64,000 nt of DNA, from NCBI GenBank assembly GCA_964030475.1, contig CAXIPT010000002.1:17598790-17662789 (forward strand), given 5' to 3'. Positions 13,929-26,400 of the stretch are shown piece by piece. This DNA comes from Tethya wilhelma (taxonomy: Eukaryota > Porifera > Demospongiae > Tethyida > Tethyidae). The notes under the pieces were generated by a model that ran no database searches, was not told the DNA's origin, and saw only the letters and a list, made by a program, of their open reading frames with translations. The first letter of the stretch is position 1, and the number at the start of each line of letters is the position of its first letter. The position numbers and the translations under genes are program-made.

Positions 13929-14397
13929 ATATGATATGGTCATGCTACAATGCTGGAGAGCTAGTCCAAGTGATCGGCCATCATTCTCTGAGTTGGTAAG
14001 GAGTGTGTCCCAATCCCTGGAATCGATGACGGGCTATGTCCACATTGGAGCATTTGATGATGGCCAGAAAGAATTAGACCGACAGAGTTTAACATTGTCG
14101 GACAATGATGGTGCAGGTATATAAACCTTAATTCACCCACAAACTTTGGTCAGCTTCATAATTTGAGGTTTTACGCAATAAAACTTTCTCAATTTGTCCT
14201 ACATAACTATATACAATGATTTTCATAAAAATCAGAACAATGACATCTAATTAATGGTATTATAGTGTCGTTGCGTGCTTTGATTACATTCAGCAGCTGT
14301 ATCACATTCTCGTGAGAAGAAAACTCCTGAAGAATTCAAACCAAATATTTTTGTGAAAAGTGTTTATGGAGTTGACCAGAAGCAATGTGAGGATTGA
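13929..14397 (+). pseudogene. Orphan C-terminal exons of a receptor-type tyrosine kinase
   Basis: Exon 13929-14116 (acceptor ATCTTTTAG, donor GTATAT) encodes YDMVMLQCWRASPSDRPSFS followed by a tail. This is tyrosine-kinase subdomain XI with the invariant CW...DRP arginine. Exon 14294-14397 continues in frame through [16 protein letters not shown] to a stop. No upstream kinase exons (glycine loop, HRD, DFG) are visible in the preceding 1.1 kb, and GTF3C3 occupies the DNA before that. As it stands this is a 3' fragment: a partial duplication, a decayed gene, or the last exons of a gene misassembled here. It ends 3 bp short of a MAPK15 exon on the other strand. Confidence 0.6.
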
Positions 14398-14400
14398 CAC

Positions 14401-14676
14401 CTGAAGGAACATGATTTCTCTGTATGTTCGCTGAGAATCAGTAGCATTTGTGAAGGCATCAAAGATCTTCTTTAATGCTACTATCTCACCACTTCTTCTG
14501 TCGATGCTCTTCCATACTATACCATAAGCCTGAATGGAGACAATCCCATATTATTGACTTTTAGCTAGTCCTGACTTGTAACTTTTCATGTACAAAAATG
14601 ATAGACATACCCCTTTTCCAACACGCTTCTTGATGTCATACTTGGCTGTGATGTGCTCTTCTATGTCACAGCTCAT
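14401..14676 (-). CDS. MAPK15: MAPK15 N-terminal exons (glycine loop and catalytic Lys)
   Basis: Start at 14676. Exon 1 runs to about 14613 and encodes [22 protein letters not shown]. Exon 2, 14529-14401, starts [20 protein letters not shown] and continues [23 protein letters not shown]. Together they make kinase subdomains I-III: glycine loop GKGAYG, VALKK lysine, and the ERK7-typical IFDAF...DSQRTYREI stretch. The donor after FLQ is GTGTCA. These are exactly the parts missing from the MAPK15 exons at 3264-5214, on the same strand and in the right order. The simplest reading is one gene with a roughly 9.2-kb intron that contains GTF3C3. The alternative is a truncated second copy or an assembly rearrangement. 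A residual gap of about 8 family residues remains between the two parts. Confidence 0.8.
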
Positions 14677-15391
14677 TTTTTGTAGATCGGGTAGCCTAAA
14701 AATCACTTATTCACAGAGAAAAGACTGCAAAATCTCTTTTTAGGATGTTTACAAAAGCTGCACGCGCATGCTTTTGTGATTTGGTTGCTAAGTAACGCCC
14801 ACGTGTACGATAATATAACAGGGGTATCCCCCAAGTTGCGGAGTAATTAATTACGTAAGGCAAAATTTTATTTTTCTGGCCATTTAGCAGGCGACGGTTA
14901 CCGGAGCCAGACATCTAGCGGCCCCTTTGATGTTCACTTAGTGTCCAATTAATTAGACATGGTGCACCTGTGGGAATCCACACGTAGTCGACACAACCCA
15001 TAAGTGAGCCCAAACATGCGCAACGACCAATCAGTGTCGCCGTAGACGTGTAATTGTGTAGTCTAGTCCCACATGCAAAGCCAAGGCTTCCGTTCGCAAG
15101 TGTAGCCAAACCTGTGTGTGTCTGGCGATCAGAATACAGTGAAGTAATACTAGCCCAGACAGAGACTCACGCGTGCGCTCTTTTCAGGCGTTCTAAACGA
15201 GCAGAAGACGTGTGCTTTCCTGAGTTTGTGTGAGATGGTATTCATCATGTCTATAAAGCACCTAAGACTGTCTCCCCTGAAGTCTGCAACCGATTACTGA
15301 AACAACGCAAGCTCTTCGTTTGGAAATAACATACCCCGCAGAGGAGCAACGATCGGTAGCTGAGAGAATACATTACTACTGTGACTTTGAA
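14677..15391. promoter_or_regulatory. MAPK15 / GREB1 divergent upstream region
   Basis: Between the MAPK15 start (minus) and a probable GREB1 5' UTR exon whose donor (TTGAAG|GTACAT) is at about 15391. No ORF is credible. A GREB1 transcription start near 15.1-15.2 kb is inferred, not seen. Confidence 0.4.
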
Positions 15392-15802
15392 GGTACATAG
15401 TATACTTTAGTGTTGTTTGCTTAGCCCTTTGGTGGTAGAGTTAGTTACACTTTCAAAATCAGGGCTTAGCAAACCAGGGCCCTGCTAGATAGCTATAAAA
15501 TTATTTTAGGTGTCAGAATTTCACACAGTATATATCCCTGCAAATCGTAACCCTGCCTCTAAAAGTGTCTACAAGTCTTATTAGCACCAGCAGTGCCTTA
15601 GCATCCAGACTTTGCAACAACAAGCTCCAAGAGTGTCTATGAATTTGATTATGGGGCAGAGGGTGCAAGGAGCCTGTGTGTTACTTCATTTGTGCATACT
15701 TGAAAGCTTGCTAATCTCATTTCTTCTGGGAGCAGTATGCTCTAATTAATGCAATATAGGATACCAGCTTAGTGCAGATGGACAATGAGTACCAAGCAGC
15801 TA

Positions 15803-15831
15803 CTGTACATACCTCAATGTATGTACAGTAG
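15803..15831. repeat. Short perfect hairpin
   Basis: ACTGTACATAC and its exact reverse complement separated by a 6-nt loop, in the GREB1 5' intron. It is followed by about three imperfect copies of a GTGCCTAAAACATAC unit (15831-15890). Confidence 0.6.
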
Positions 15832-16247
15832 GTGCCTAAAACATACATATTGTGCCTCAAACATACGTTACGTGCCTAAAACGGACGTATCAAAACTATT
15901 GAGGTGTGCATTCTTCCTGTTGGCTCTGGGTTTCTTGGCCTTGTGTGAAGCCTACTCTATGAAAGTGACTGTGTGTTACCGTTTGTGTGTGTGTGTGTGT
16001 GTTTGTATCGTAGATTCAGTTTCCTGGTCGCCCAAAAGCCTTGAATGTTTCCCACGATAAGGAAAGCTGTAAATGTGTGATAGTGTACCTTTCTGTGTTT
16101 ATTCTTCGTCGTCCATTCCCACCCACCATTTGTGCATGCATAGATATAATTGTATAAATCTCGATCAGGCGTATAAAAGCAAGTTCATGTTCTAATCATT
16201 TCTGAATGAATGATGCCATGCAGGTCCACCGTGGTAACTTCAGGACA

Positions 16248-17045
16248 ATGTCAGGAGGTGAGGGTTCGAGTTCAACCCCTCCTACTCCCATATCCTCGTC
16301 AGCAGTACCTCCCATTTCACCATTTCTACCAACAGGAGGAATCAGGTACGTGTAGCCATGTATTATTGTAGTACTAGCTCTTGTGGACGTATTATGGCCA
16401 CTTGTGATACATCACTTTGACATCTCTGGTGCTCTGTGCAGTGCATATATGCATTAGTGTATTAGTATGTGAATATACACCAGATCTAGTGTTTTATTTT
16501 GTTGTCCAAAACAAAGTGTGCTATCTCAAGCAGTGTTTGCAGCGATAGCACTGTCAATAGAAGACAACTAGCAGCCAGTCTGTTATCAACAAGGGTTTTC
16601 TAAACAACTGAGCAGCTTTCAATTTTGTTGATTCTGCTGTGAACACCCAACACTCCCTGCATAGACATAACTCCAGACCTGTATGCACTGCCACTATTCA
16701 CCCTGTTTGACTTCACTCATAGTGTAGAGGACAACACACAAATGAATTGTGGACTCCTAGGTCAAAATAACTTTAGGTGTTTTTAAGAGTTTTCTCCCAT
16801 TATTGTGGTACAGTGTATATGCATATCCCTATGGAGTTTACTCCAGTAAAAACTCTCAAGAATCGCACAGACTGTCTGCTAGACAGAATATTCTAGTAAA
16901 CAAGAGACCATTCACGTAATACATGACATTGTGTAATTGAGTTTGCTGGCACACACAAGCATAATACGCATGCACCTTTTCTCACACATGTGCACACATA
17001 TGTACACGTACACGCACACACACACGTACACACACACACACACGT

Positions 17046-17105
<60 letters not shown>

Positions 17106-17880
17106 TACAGATACCCATTTTATGCAGCAGTCCAAGGGAGCCCTCTACTCTACTCCCCTATATTCGGACAGCCCCTGGTACCTTGGAAATCACAGCTGAC
17201 AGGTGAACACAAGAACATGACAGTGTGTAATGGAGCGCTAGAGGTGTAGTACTATGGTGTAAAAGTTAATGGTGCAATTATTATTGAAGGAGGCATCTAT
17301 TATAATGGGTGTGGACATCCCTACTACACAACCACTCATGTTGAATATATGTAACAGCTTTACAAATGCCTACCAAAGTAGTTGAGTGTGGTATAGACAC
17401 AACTACACACCTAGACCATCTAGTCATTTAGTCGGCAAACTTGAGCATTTTTTCTTTCAAGTTCAAAAACATTCTTTTTTTGGAAGCCTCCTGCATGCAG
17501 TCCAAGCAGAGCTCAGCTAGCTAGGCTCTAGGCCAGTGGTAACCAACCCAGCAGGCCTTTGTAACACCTTGTAAGTACATGGGAGGCCATATGAGCAGTC
17601 ACACACCAGTCCTATACCCATCTTCGCTTGCACTGTTGATAGTGTTGTGGTCCACATATAGGGAGCTTGTTGGCATGCTTTGTAGAGATGGCAGTCAAAT
17701 ATTGTGCATCCTACAATGGGTAATGCCCATGTCCTGTCTGGGAGGCTTTTTGTGCTGGCTAGACTCTTAGAAACAAACATGACCAGCATGAATAGTTTCT
17801 GTGTGCCTGGCCAACATGGCCTGTGGTATGTGCATAGTGTAATTTTGTATATGTTTTAGATAGTAATACGGCAGGTACTA

Positions 17881-17917
<37 letters not shown>

Positions 17918-20900
17918 GGGATTGGCTGTGAAGCTTGGTTTGGTGCTATATTGTGTTTGGTGCACATCTACTGTGAGCAGTAATAGTAGGAGGAGCAATA
18001 TAATGTAAATATTTTCTTACATGCGTGCCAGCTTTAGAAAGGGTTTTGTTAGCATGCAACGATTGGATTCTGGCCACTGTCTCCTTTCATCGTTTGTTTC
18101 TCCCTCTAATTTTGTAATTGTGTCAGTCGCACACGCATGTGTGGTATATATTATGAGATTAACCATCCGTGTGTATGATTATTGGTACATACCAAAAACA
18201 CACACGCATGCACACACACACAAACACACACATGCATGTCACATAGTGTAGAGTACACATGTTTACAGGTATGGATCCATTACACATACACACACACAAA
18301 CGCAAATTTATTTGTACACTATCTATCTTTCTGGCTCTCTTGTACATCACACAGGCGTTTCAAGTCCTTCTGCTGGCTCTAGTACCACACAATCTTCTAA
18401 CTCCTCCTCTCTAGCTGCTCAAAATGCTCTCGTGAATGTACCCAACATCCCTGGGCTGGTGTATCCTCTACCGACCCTTGGTGTGCCTATGCTGACACAA
18501 CAGGGAAACGTGCAACAGCTGGATGGCAAGAAAGGCTCAGGTATAGATCAGATAGTGTTATAACTAGGATTGAACTCTTAATATTCACCACAAGGGCTGT
18601 GTTTATGTGCCACTTTGACACTGGGTTGTAAAAAAATATGATTTATTGCAAGTAGTGCAGCTGCATTTGTATAGATATAGTAGCCTGCATCCCTAGGCCC
18701 TTCCCCTAGCCTTGTTGACGACACAATTCACAACAAAATGTATGTAGGGCTGCAAGTAGAACAGCCCATGATGTTAGTAGACCATTGCCCAATAAGCAAT
18801 AATAGAGGGTACTATATTTTGTATACTAAATATTTGTTGTTGTTGTTGTTGTTGTTGTGCTTGCAGTGGGTCATGATTCCATTAAGAGGAGAAGTGAAAG
18901 TACATATGTAGAGACAGAAATGAAGAGGCCTCGTCTCTCTGAGAGTGCCTCCCACTCTCCCAGTCTCACATCATCATCCTCCCATCCCAGCACTCCAACC
19001 CACCAACACAAGACACCACAACAGCACAACACACACCACCACCAACAGCAACAACAGCAACAGCAACAGCAACAGAGATCACCGGTTATCAAATTCATTC
19101 ACTACTCTAACCCAGGTATGTCCACCTTTGTCATGTCTAGTTATATTCATGTTAAGGCGGGACTACAACTGATAGTGCATGTTACTCTCTCATGAACCAA
19201 TAGTTGTTTGCTTGATTTAATATTTGATATCAGATTCTGCATGTTGTGGACATCTGCACAAATGATGGATAAAATGCTCAAATTATTTTATGGACCATCA
19301 TAGTATGTATGTACATCCACACACAGGTCAATCAGTCATGTTACCAACCACTTTGCCTCAATCAAGTGGTCCAACGACAACCATCGTCCTTCCCAACTTG
19401 AACATCAGCCCCGGAGCAGGAGCCGGGGGGACTCCACTGCCCCCCTCCCAGCACTCTCCTTCCTCACCATCGCCTCACAAACAACACCACCAACAAGGAG
19501 TTCAGTACCAGTCCTCGTCTGCAGCTCAAAGTCCGAGCAGTGAAAGCGTGCACCTACCAAAAGTGGGCTCAAAATCCTCCGATAGTCACGCTACGGCGAG
19601 CACTCCACTGCCGTTGCCTAGCCACTTGCGACTGGTACTCTTGAAATGTTTTGGACCCATCTCTGAAAGTGTCATCAGCCAAAACAACCTCATCGTGTCA
19701 AACCTCCTCCAGGATCTCTACCGTCCCTCCTACTTCACGACCTCCAACTACTCCGATCTCCCTCTCTCTCCCGAGTCCTGTGCCCTTCTCACCATATGCT
19801 ATCTCAACTCTCTGAGGCCCGGTGAGAGAATCAACGTCGAAAACCTTCGCACCATGATGCACTACTCTCAACTTGGGGAAATGGAGTGGCTGCACTACTA
19901 CAAGAAGCACAAGAAGATGTCGGAATCGACATTTGTTCAATCGCAGCTCATGCATCTCTCGCGCGTCGCAGTCTACCCAGTGCTGGGAAAGATCCAAGTC
20001 ATGATCTCCACGGTCAATTTGGCTGATGGTATTGTGGTAACACTGCAAAATCTAGCGCAGCAACTCTCAAGTTTGCCACAACAGAGCCTTCCCGATTATC
20101 TCGTCGTGCTGGCAATGAGGGCATCGTCGGCAATCGATTTCTGTATCCTCATGGTGGAGCCGCTGCAAGTGAAGCTAGTACAGGAGCAGAGGCTGCTTGG
20201 CAGTGCAGAGTTGAAGCACCGCAGTAGACAGCACTTAAGAAAAGGCAGTGGTGCATCCAGTGATGTAGCTTCGAGTAGCAGAAAACACCGTGATGTGCAA
20301 ATCAGTAAAGATTTGTTAGTTCAAGTTCGAGCTTTTCGTGGCAAACTTGAGGGAGATGTGCTTATACCCTTTCAAAATCACACCTTGGTCGACACAGGTT
20401 ACTACAACAAGCAGAGACTTGGATCACTGGGTCAAGTCAAAGTGCCATCGCTGATGGCCGAATCTCTGGTTCCCGACACTCCTCACATCGTAGAACACAA
20501 ACCCAAGGGTCCGTTTCAAAACCAGTACAGCGTAGCAATGTTCCTACTGCAGAGGATCCTCAGTGGATGGGGTGCACAGTTCAAAATTAAAGAGTTCCAG
20601 AAAGTCGATTTCAGAGTCCTTTGCCCCCCTGATGCTGTGTCAATGAGCCAAACGATTGCAGAGGTCTCCAGTCTCATCGACATCCTAAAGATCACATCGA
20701 CATCAAAGTCAGAGATGAGTCCCACTCAACTCAATGGTACCGGTATGAGCAACTGCCACGCAGGCTCCCCACTGCATTCAGCTGGTGGTAGTAGCAGCAG
20801 TGGTGGTGGTGGTGGGAGCAGTGCTAGTGCTTCTAAAATGGCTGAAGCTCAGAGGAGAGTCATCTGCTGCTGCTCACGAGATTCAGCAAGATTTCAAGCC

Positions 20901-23384
20901 TTTTTGTCTGAATTGGAGGCTAACCAAAGCACGCTCTATGTGGTGGTTGCCGAGTGTGCACATTTGACGTGCTTTGTGGCAGGATCCAATGTTCAAAGTA
21001 CCACAGATTTGACGTACACCTCTGACAACACCAAGCTCCTCTGCAGCCTACCGAATTGCATCCTCCTGAGCGTGTCCTCGCACCCTTACAGTCTTCAGAC
21101 CAATCGCTCACTCGTTTCTTTCGCCAACGAAGTGAACTGGCCATTGGAAACCCTCTCCAATGACAAGCATGGAATGGAGTTTTGTTCTGCAGTCGAGTGC
21201 CAGTCGAGTAAGCTACCAAACCCAATAAACAAGTACGTAGAGTTTCGAGAGGATCAGTCATTTGAAGAGGTGTTCTACGATGCAGCTGTTTCGCCAAGTT
21301 CCAGGTACAGGAACAGATGTAGTGCTTGTATTAAATTTTATTTTGCGTGGGGAATTTGATGCATCTCGGTCTAATTGAATAACTTCACTTTGATGAAGTA
21401 GTCCATGTGCTTGTATCCATGGAAGTTGGCATCGGGGTGTAATCATATTGCCATCCTAAATATTGATTTCTTTTTGTTTGTTTGCATAGCTCGGAGAGTG
21501 TTGCTATGCTTCGAGCGCAGTTGCTGATCAACCAGTATGTCACTGCTCTTCTTGTGTCTGTGGGGCAGTTGTCTTGTTCTGCTGCTAGTGCCCTGACTGA
21601 GACTCAGACCATTGTGAATCAGTTGGTCCACGGTCCCTTGTCCAATGCAAGGGGGTATGGATCCATGGCTCTCATCAGGTTAGCTAGCTGGTTGCTACAT
21701 GTTTGCAACATCTAAGTTTTAATTTGTGTCACTGTAGGACGTTATATTATTGCCATTGTGCACTTTATCATACACCTTCCATAACGCAATCATTATCATA
21801 TTCCTCCAAAGGCAGTGGTGCATCCAGTGATGTAGCTTCGAGTAGCAGAAAACACCGTGATGTGCAAATCAGTAAAGATTTGTTAGTTCAAGTTCGAGCT
21901 TTTCGTGGCAAACTTGAGGGAGATGTGCTTATACCCTTTCAAAATCACACCTTGGTCGACACAGGTTACTACAACAAGCAGAGACTTGGATCACTGGGTC
22001 AAGTCAAAGTGCCATCGCTGATGGCCGAATCTCTGGTTCCCGACACTCCTCACATCGTAGAACACAAACCCAAGGGTCCGTTTCAAAACCAGTACAGCGT
22101 AGCAATGTTCCTACTGCAGAGGATCCTCAGTGGATGGGGTGCACAGTTCAAAATTAAAGAGTTCCAGAAAGTCGATTTCAGAGTCCTTTGCCCCCCTGAT
22201 GCTGTGTCAATGAGCCAAACGATTGCAGAGGTCTCCAGTCTCATCGACATCCTAAAGATCACATCGACATCAAAGTCAGAGATGAGTCCCACTCAACTCA
22301 ATGGTACCGGTATGAGCAACTGCCACGCAGGCTCCCCACTGCATTCAGCTGGTGGTAGTAGCAGCAGTGGTGGTGGTGGTGGGAGCAGTGCTAGTGCTTC
22401 TAAAATGGCTGAAGCTCAGAGGAGAGTCATCTGCTGCTGCTCACGAGATTCAGCAAGATTTCAAGCCTTTTTGTCTGAATTGGAGGCTAACCAAAGCACG
22501 CTCTATGTGGTGGTTGCCGAGTGTGCACATTTGACGTGCTTTGTGGCAGGATCCAATGTTCAAAGTACCACAGATTTGACGTACACCTCTGACAACACCA
22601 AGCTCCTCTGCAGCCTACCGAATTGCATCCTCCTGAGCGTGTCCTCGCACCCTTACAGTCTTCAGACCAATCGCTCACTCGTTTCTTTCGCCAACGAAGT
22701 GAACTGGCCATTGGAAACCCTCTCCAATGACAAGCATGGAATGGAGTTTTGTTCTGCAGTCGAGTGCCAGTCGAGTAAGCTACCAAACCCAATAAACAAG
22801 TACGTAGAGTTTCGAGAGGATCAGTCATTTGAAGAGGTGTTCTACGATGCAGCTGTTTCGCCAAGTTCCAGGTACAGGAACAGATGTAGTGCTTGTATTA
22901 AATTTTATTTTGCGTGGGGAATTTGATGCATCTCGGTCTAATTGAATAACTTCACTTTGATGAAGTAGTCCATGTGCTTGTATCCATGGAAGTTGGCATC
23001 GGGGTGTAATCATATTGCCATCCTAAATATTGATTTCTTTTTGTTTGTTTGCATAGCTCGGAGAGTGTTGCTATGCTTCGAGCGCAGTTGCTGATCAACC
23101 AGTATGTCACTGCTCTTCTTGTGTCTGTGGGGCAGTTGTCTTGTTCTGCTGCTAGTGCCCTGACTGAGACTCAGACCATTGTGAATCAGTTGGTCCACGG
23201 TCCCTTGTCCAATGCAAGGGGGTATGGATCCATGGCTCTCATCAGGTTAGCTAGCTGGTTGCTACATGTTTGCAACATCTAAGTTTTAATTTGTGTCACT
23301 GTAGGACGTTATATTATTGCCATTGTGCACTTTATCATACACCTTCCATAACGCAATCATTATCATATTCCTCCTTTTTTTTCT

Positions 23385-23463
<79 letters not shown>

Positions 23464-26400
23464 ATATCAACTCTTTAGATCGCATGATGAACAAGTTGGT
23501 CGACAGTTCTATCAGAGATTGAAGTCGGTGCGAGATGCGCTGGGATTGCAGTATCGTTTTGAAGTGATTTACGATGACGGGTCACAGCTGTTGACAATCA
23601 GTAGCCATTTCAAAACGAGGATCTCCAAATGGGCCAACCACAGCCAAAGCAATGCAATCAGTAACCTGAGTAACGACTTCATCAGCTCTTACAAAGAGCT
23701 TGAAAATCTACCTTGCGTTGTCATCTTAGCAGGAAGAGTGAGAGCAGAAGTTTCGTTGCCAAGGTGAGCCATGCGCTATATGGTTGACCTGATTGTGGTA
23801 TGAAAAACAGCAAGGGGGTGGACATCAATATAGAGTGCGTTTTTGAAAAAGGGTATAGTACGATTGCGTGTGGGTGTTTCCGAAGTTGAAGGTGATCTAT
23901 GTTTGTACCACACACACACACACACAGTTCTCTTTGCTTTGTTGACCTTCGACTCTGCTACCCACTTGAGCACGTGACTCGCACATGTTACGAGTACGAC
24001 ATCAGTTTTCTGAACGGCTACTTCAAGAAAGTGGCCAACCAAGAGTCAACCACAACCAGCGAAGATGGTGAAGACAAACAAGAGGTATACTACATTTGAT
24101 CGCAATTCGTAGCTGTTTGTGGTTTGAGATACACAACCAGAACACTAACAAGTCCATATTGAGTGTAATTGTTCCTTTTGTTTTGAGCACACTTTGAAAT
24201 GTACCCCACCTTAGACATTAATGGTGTACGTATCCTTATGTGTATTGTGTGCAGTCCATGGATACAACAGTTGCTGGCAATGATTCAGATTCAGAGGTGT
24301 TTGAGCGTGACAATTCAACGGCTAGACAGACACTCAGAAACAGGATGAGCAGCTCGTCCAGCAGTAGAAAGAGCAGCTTTACAGATGACCTGCAGGACGG
24401 CTCTGCACACATGGAAGCAGGACAAGATGATTCAGGACAGGCACAGAGATCGGGCTCGGCTATGTCCAGTCGTACCGGTGTAGTCGAATGGAAACCTGAC
24501 ATCAAGGACGTTGCCAATGGAGACCGAGGGAGGCGGGGCAGTGGGGAGGAGACGGGAGACAGAGATAGTCCTCTCGACGAATCCGAGTTCAGTGGAACAG
24601 TCACGGTCACCATAGATCCTCCGAACGATTTGTATTCTGATTCTTCGGCTGCCAGGACTCATTCCGGTGGTGGGGATGTGGAAGGGATTCCATTTCACCC
24701 GTCGCTTGAATCCAAAGACGATGATTTTGATCTGTTTGGTAGTCTAGATGATGCCGAGTCTGACTCGGAAGGAGAAGAGAGTGATCCTTATCTGTTGAAG
24801 AAACTCTGTCTGCTCTCTAGGTAAGCCAGCGTGTCCAGAACTAAACCCTATTTACTCAATTTCATAGTTCCTTTTTTTTTTTTAATTTTCATTTTCGTTT
24901 TGTCTTGCAGACCATACTACCATATTTGGTCATCTCACAACAGCCAGCAACACCTACTGCTTCAACCCGCTCAGGGGGTCAACTGGCATGGGGGTCACAG
25001 ACGGCCCCCGCTGTTTGTCCCCGACCCCCACCAACAGAGTGGTCACTATCGCAAGTGGACCAAACCAGCCTTGAAAGAAGTGAAGAGTAAACTGGACGGA
25101 ATAATAAAGGAAGCAAACAAGAGTTCACGAAAGAGATTCTTACTCACTGGCCCACCGAAAGTGAGTCACTGATGACAATATACGTGTATGGGCTGTTGTG
25201 TTACACATCTACAACTGCATTATGTGTGTACCTTCCTTTCAATGACATGACTGTAGTTAGCAGCCCTACAAGATGGCAAGGTAGACAAACAGAAGCTAAT
25301 GATATTGTTAAGATAAACTTTGTTGCAGACAGCAAACCAATACACTGTCTCTTGGAGTGATTCCACAACCAGTTTACCTGTTGTGTGGTTGTGTGCGCAC
25401 ATTACATCTGGTTGCATAACAAAGTTTTCATGAATTACACTAACGCTATTGTCTCTAATCAAATTGCCATCAATTACATGCAAACGTTACAGGTGGGCAA
25501 GACTGGTGCATGGATGCTGATGGTGCGTCTGCTCCACGATCACCTGTGCTCCTCCCAGGGGATTGCAGTCGAGAATCCCTCGCCACTGGCCACCATTTTT
25601 CTACCGGACACATTTTCACCACCTTCTCCATCATCAAACAAGAGAGAGCTGGTGTCCGTGAGTGCGGGCTTGAAGCACAGCAGGATCGTCCCACTCCAGT
25701 ACCTGGAGGGGATCAGCAGGTACCTCGGAAGAGAGGACCACCTCTCCAAGAACGATCTAAAGTCATTAGTGATGCCACTGACAGGGGAGTCCCCTTCCAA
25801 GACTACTGCCGAGTCGTCGTCCTCCAATTCTTCGCTGGTCGGCAGTGGTGCTGGTCACACTCTCCCTCGTCACGTGGTCTCCCTGCCCGTCTCAACGTAC
25901 ACAGCCTACGACTTTACTCACTCTTGCACGGAGTGCTCCAAGTACCTCCGTGGTACTCCCTCCTCTCCCGAAGTGCTCACCTCCAGCCTACCACTGACAG
26001 CAGCTGGTGGGACCGTCAAACGACATGTGCTGATAAAATGGTGGGTGCCGTCACATCACCTCAAACACTGTGTGATCAGTTCGAACCGCAAGTCACTCGA
26101 GAGGTTGAAATTGCCGACACTGCGAAACAAGGGAGAGAAGGTGTTCTCTTATCCACTCACACCCATCTTCACGCCGACACTGGGCCGAGACTCGACAGGC
26201 CTGTTGAACCTGTTTCACAGCTCGTTTCAACAGTTGCACATCCTCGTGACGACTTCAAGCCAGTTCAGCAAGTACTACAAGGCCTGGCCAAACCACATCA
26301 TCATGGCTCTACCCGACGAAGAGGCAGTGGGATTAGGTATGTTTGATGACGGACTCGATTTCCTGTTTACAACTCTTGTTGATTTTGTATTTTTGTTTTT

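Noticed and set aside
15785..16060. 91-codon + strand ORF before GREB1
   Set aside because: Contains a Cys-Val microsatellite run and lacks domain similarity; lies in the inferred 5' intron.
16893..17206. Cys-Val and Thr-His rich ORFs
   Set aside because: Translations of the (CA)n/(GT)n microsatellite.
21703..22926. Separate 407-codon gene downstream of GREB1 exon 6
   Set aside because: It is the second copy of the GREB1 large exon fused in frame to preceding intron sequence, with no start context or own promoter evidence.
25510..26346. 278-codon + strand ORF overlapping GREB1
   Set aside because: Alternative frame of the 25493-26336 GREB1 exon; no domain, and the conserved frame is the other one.
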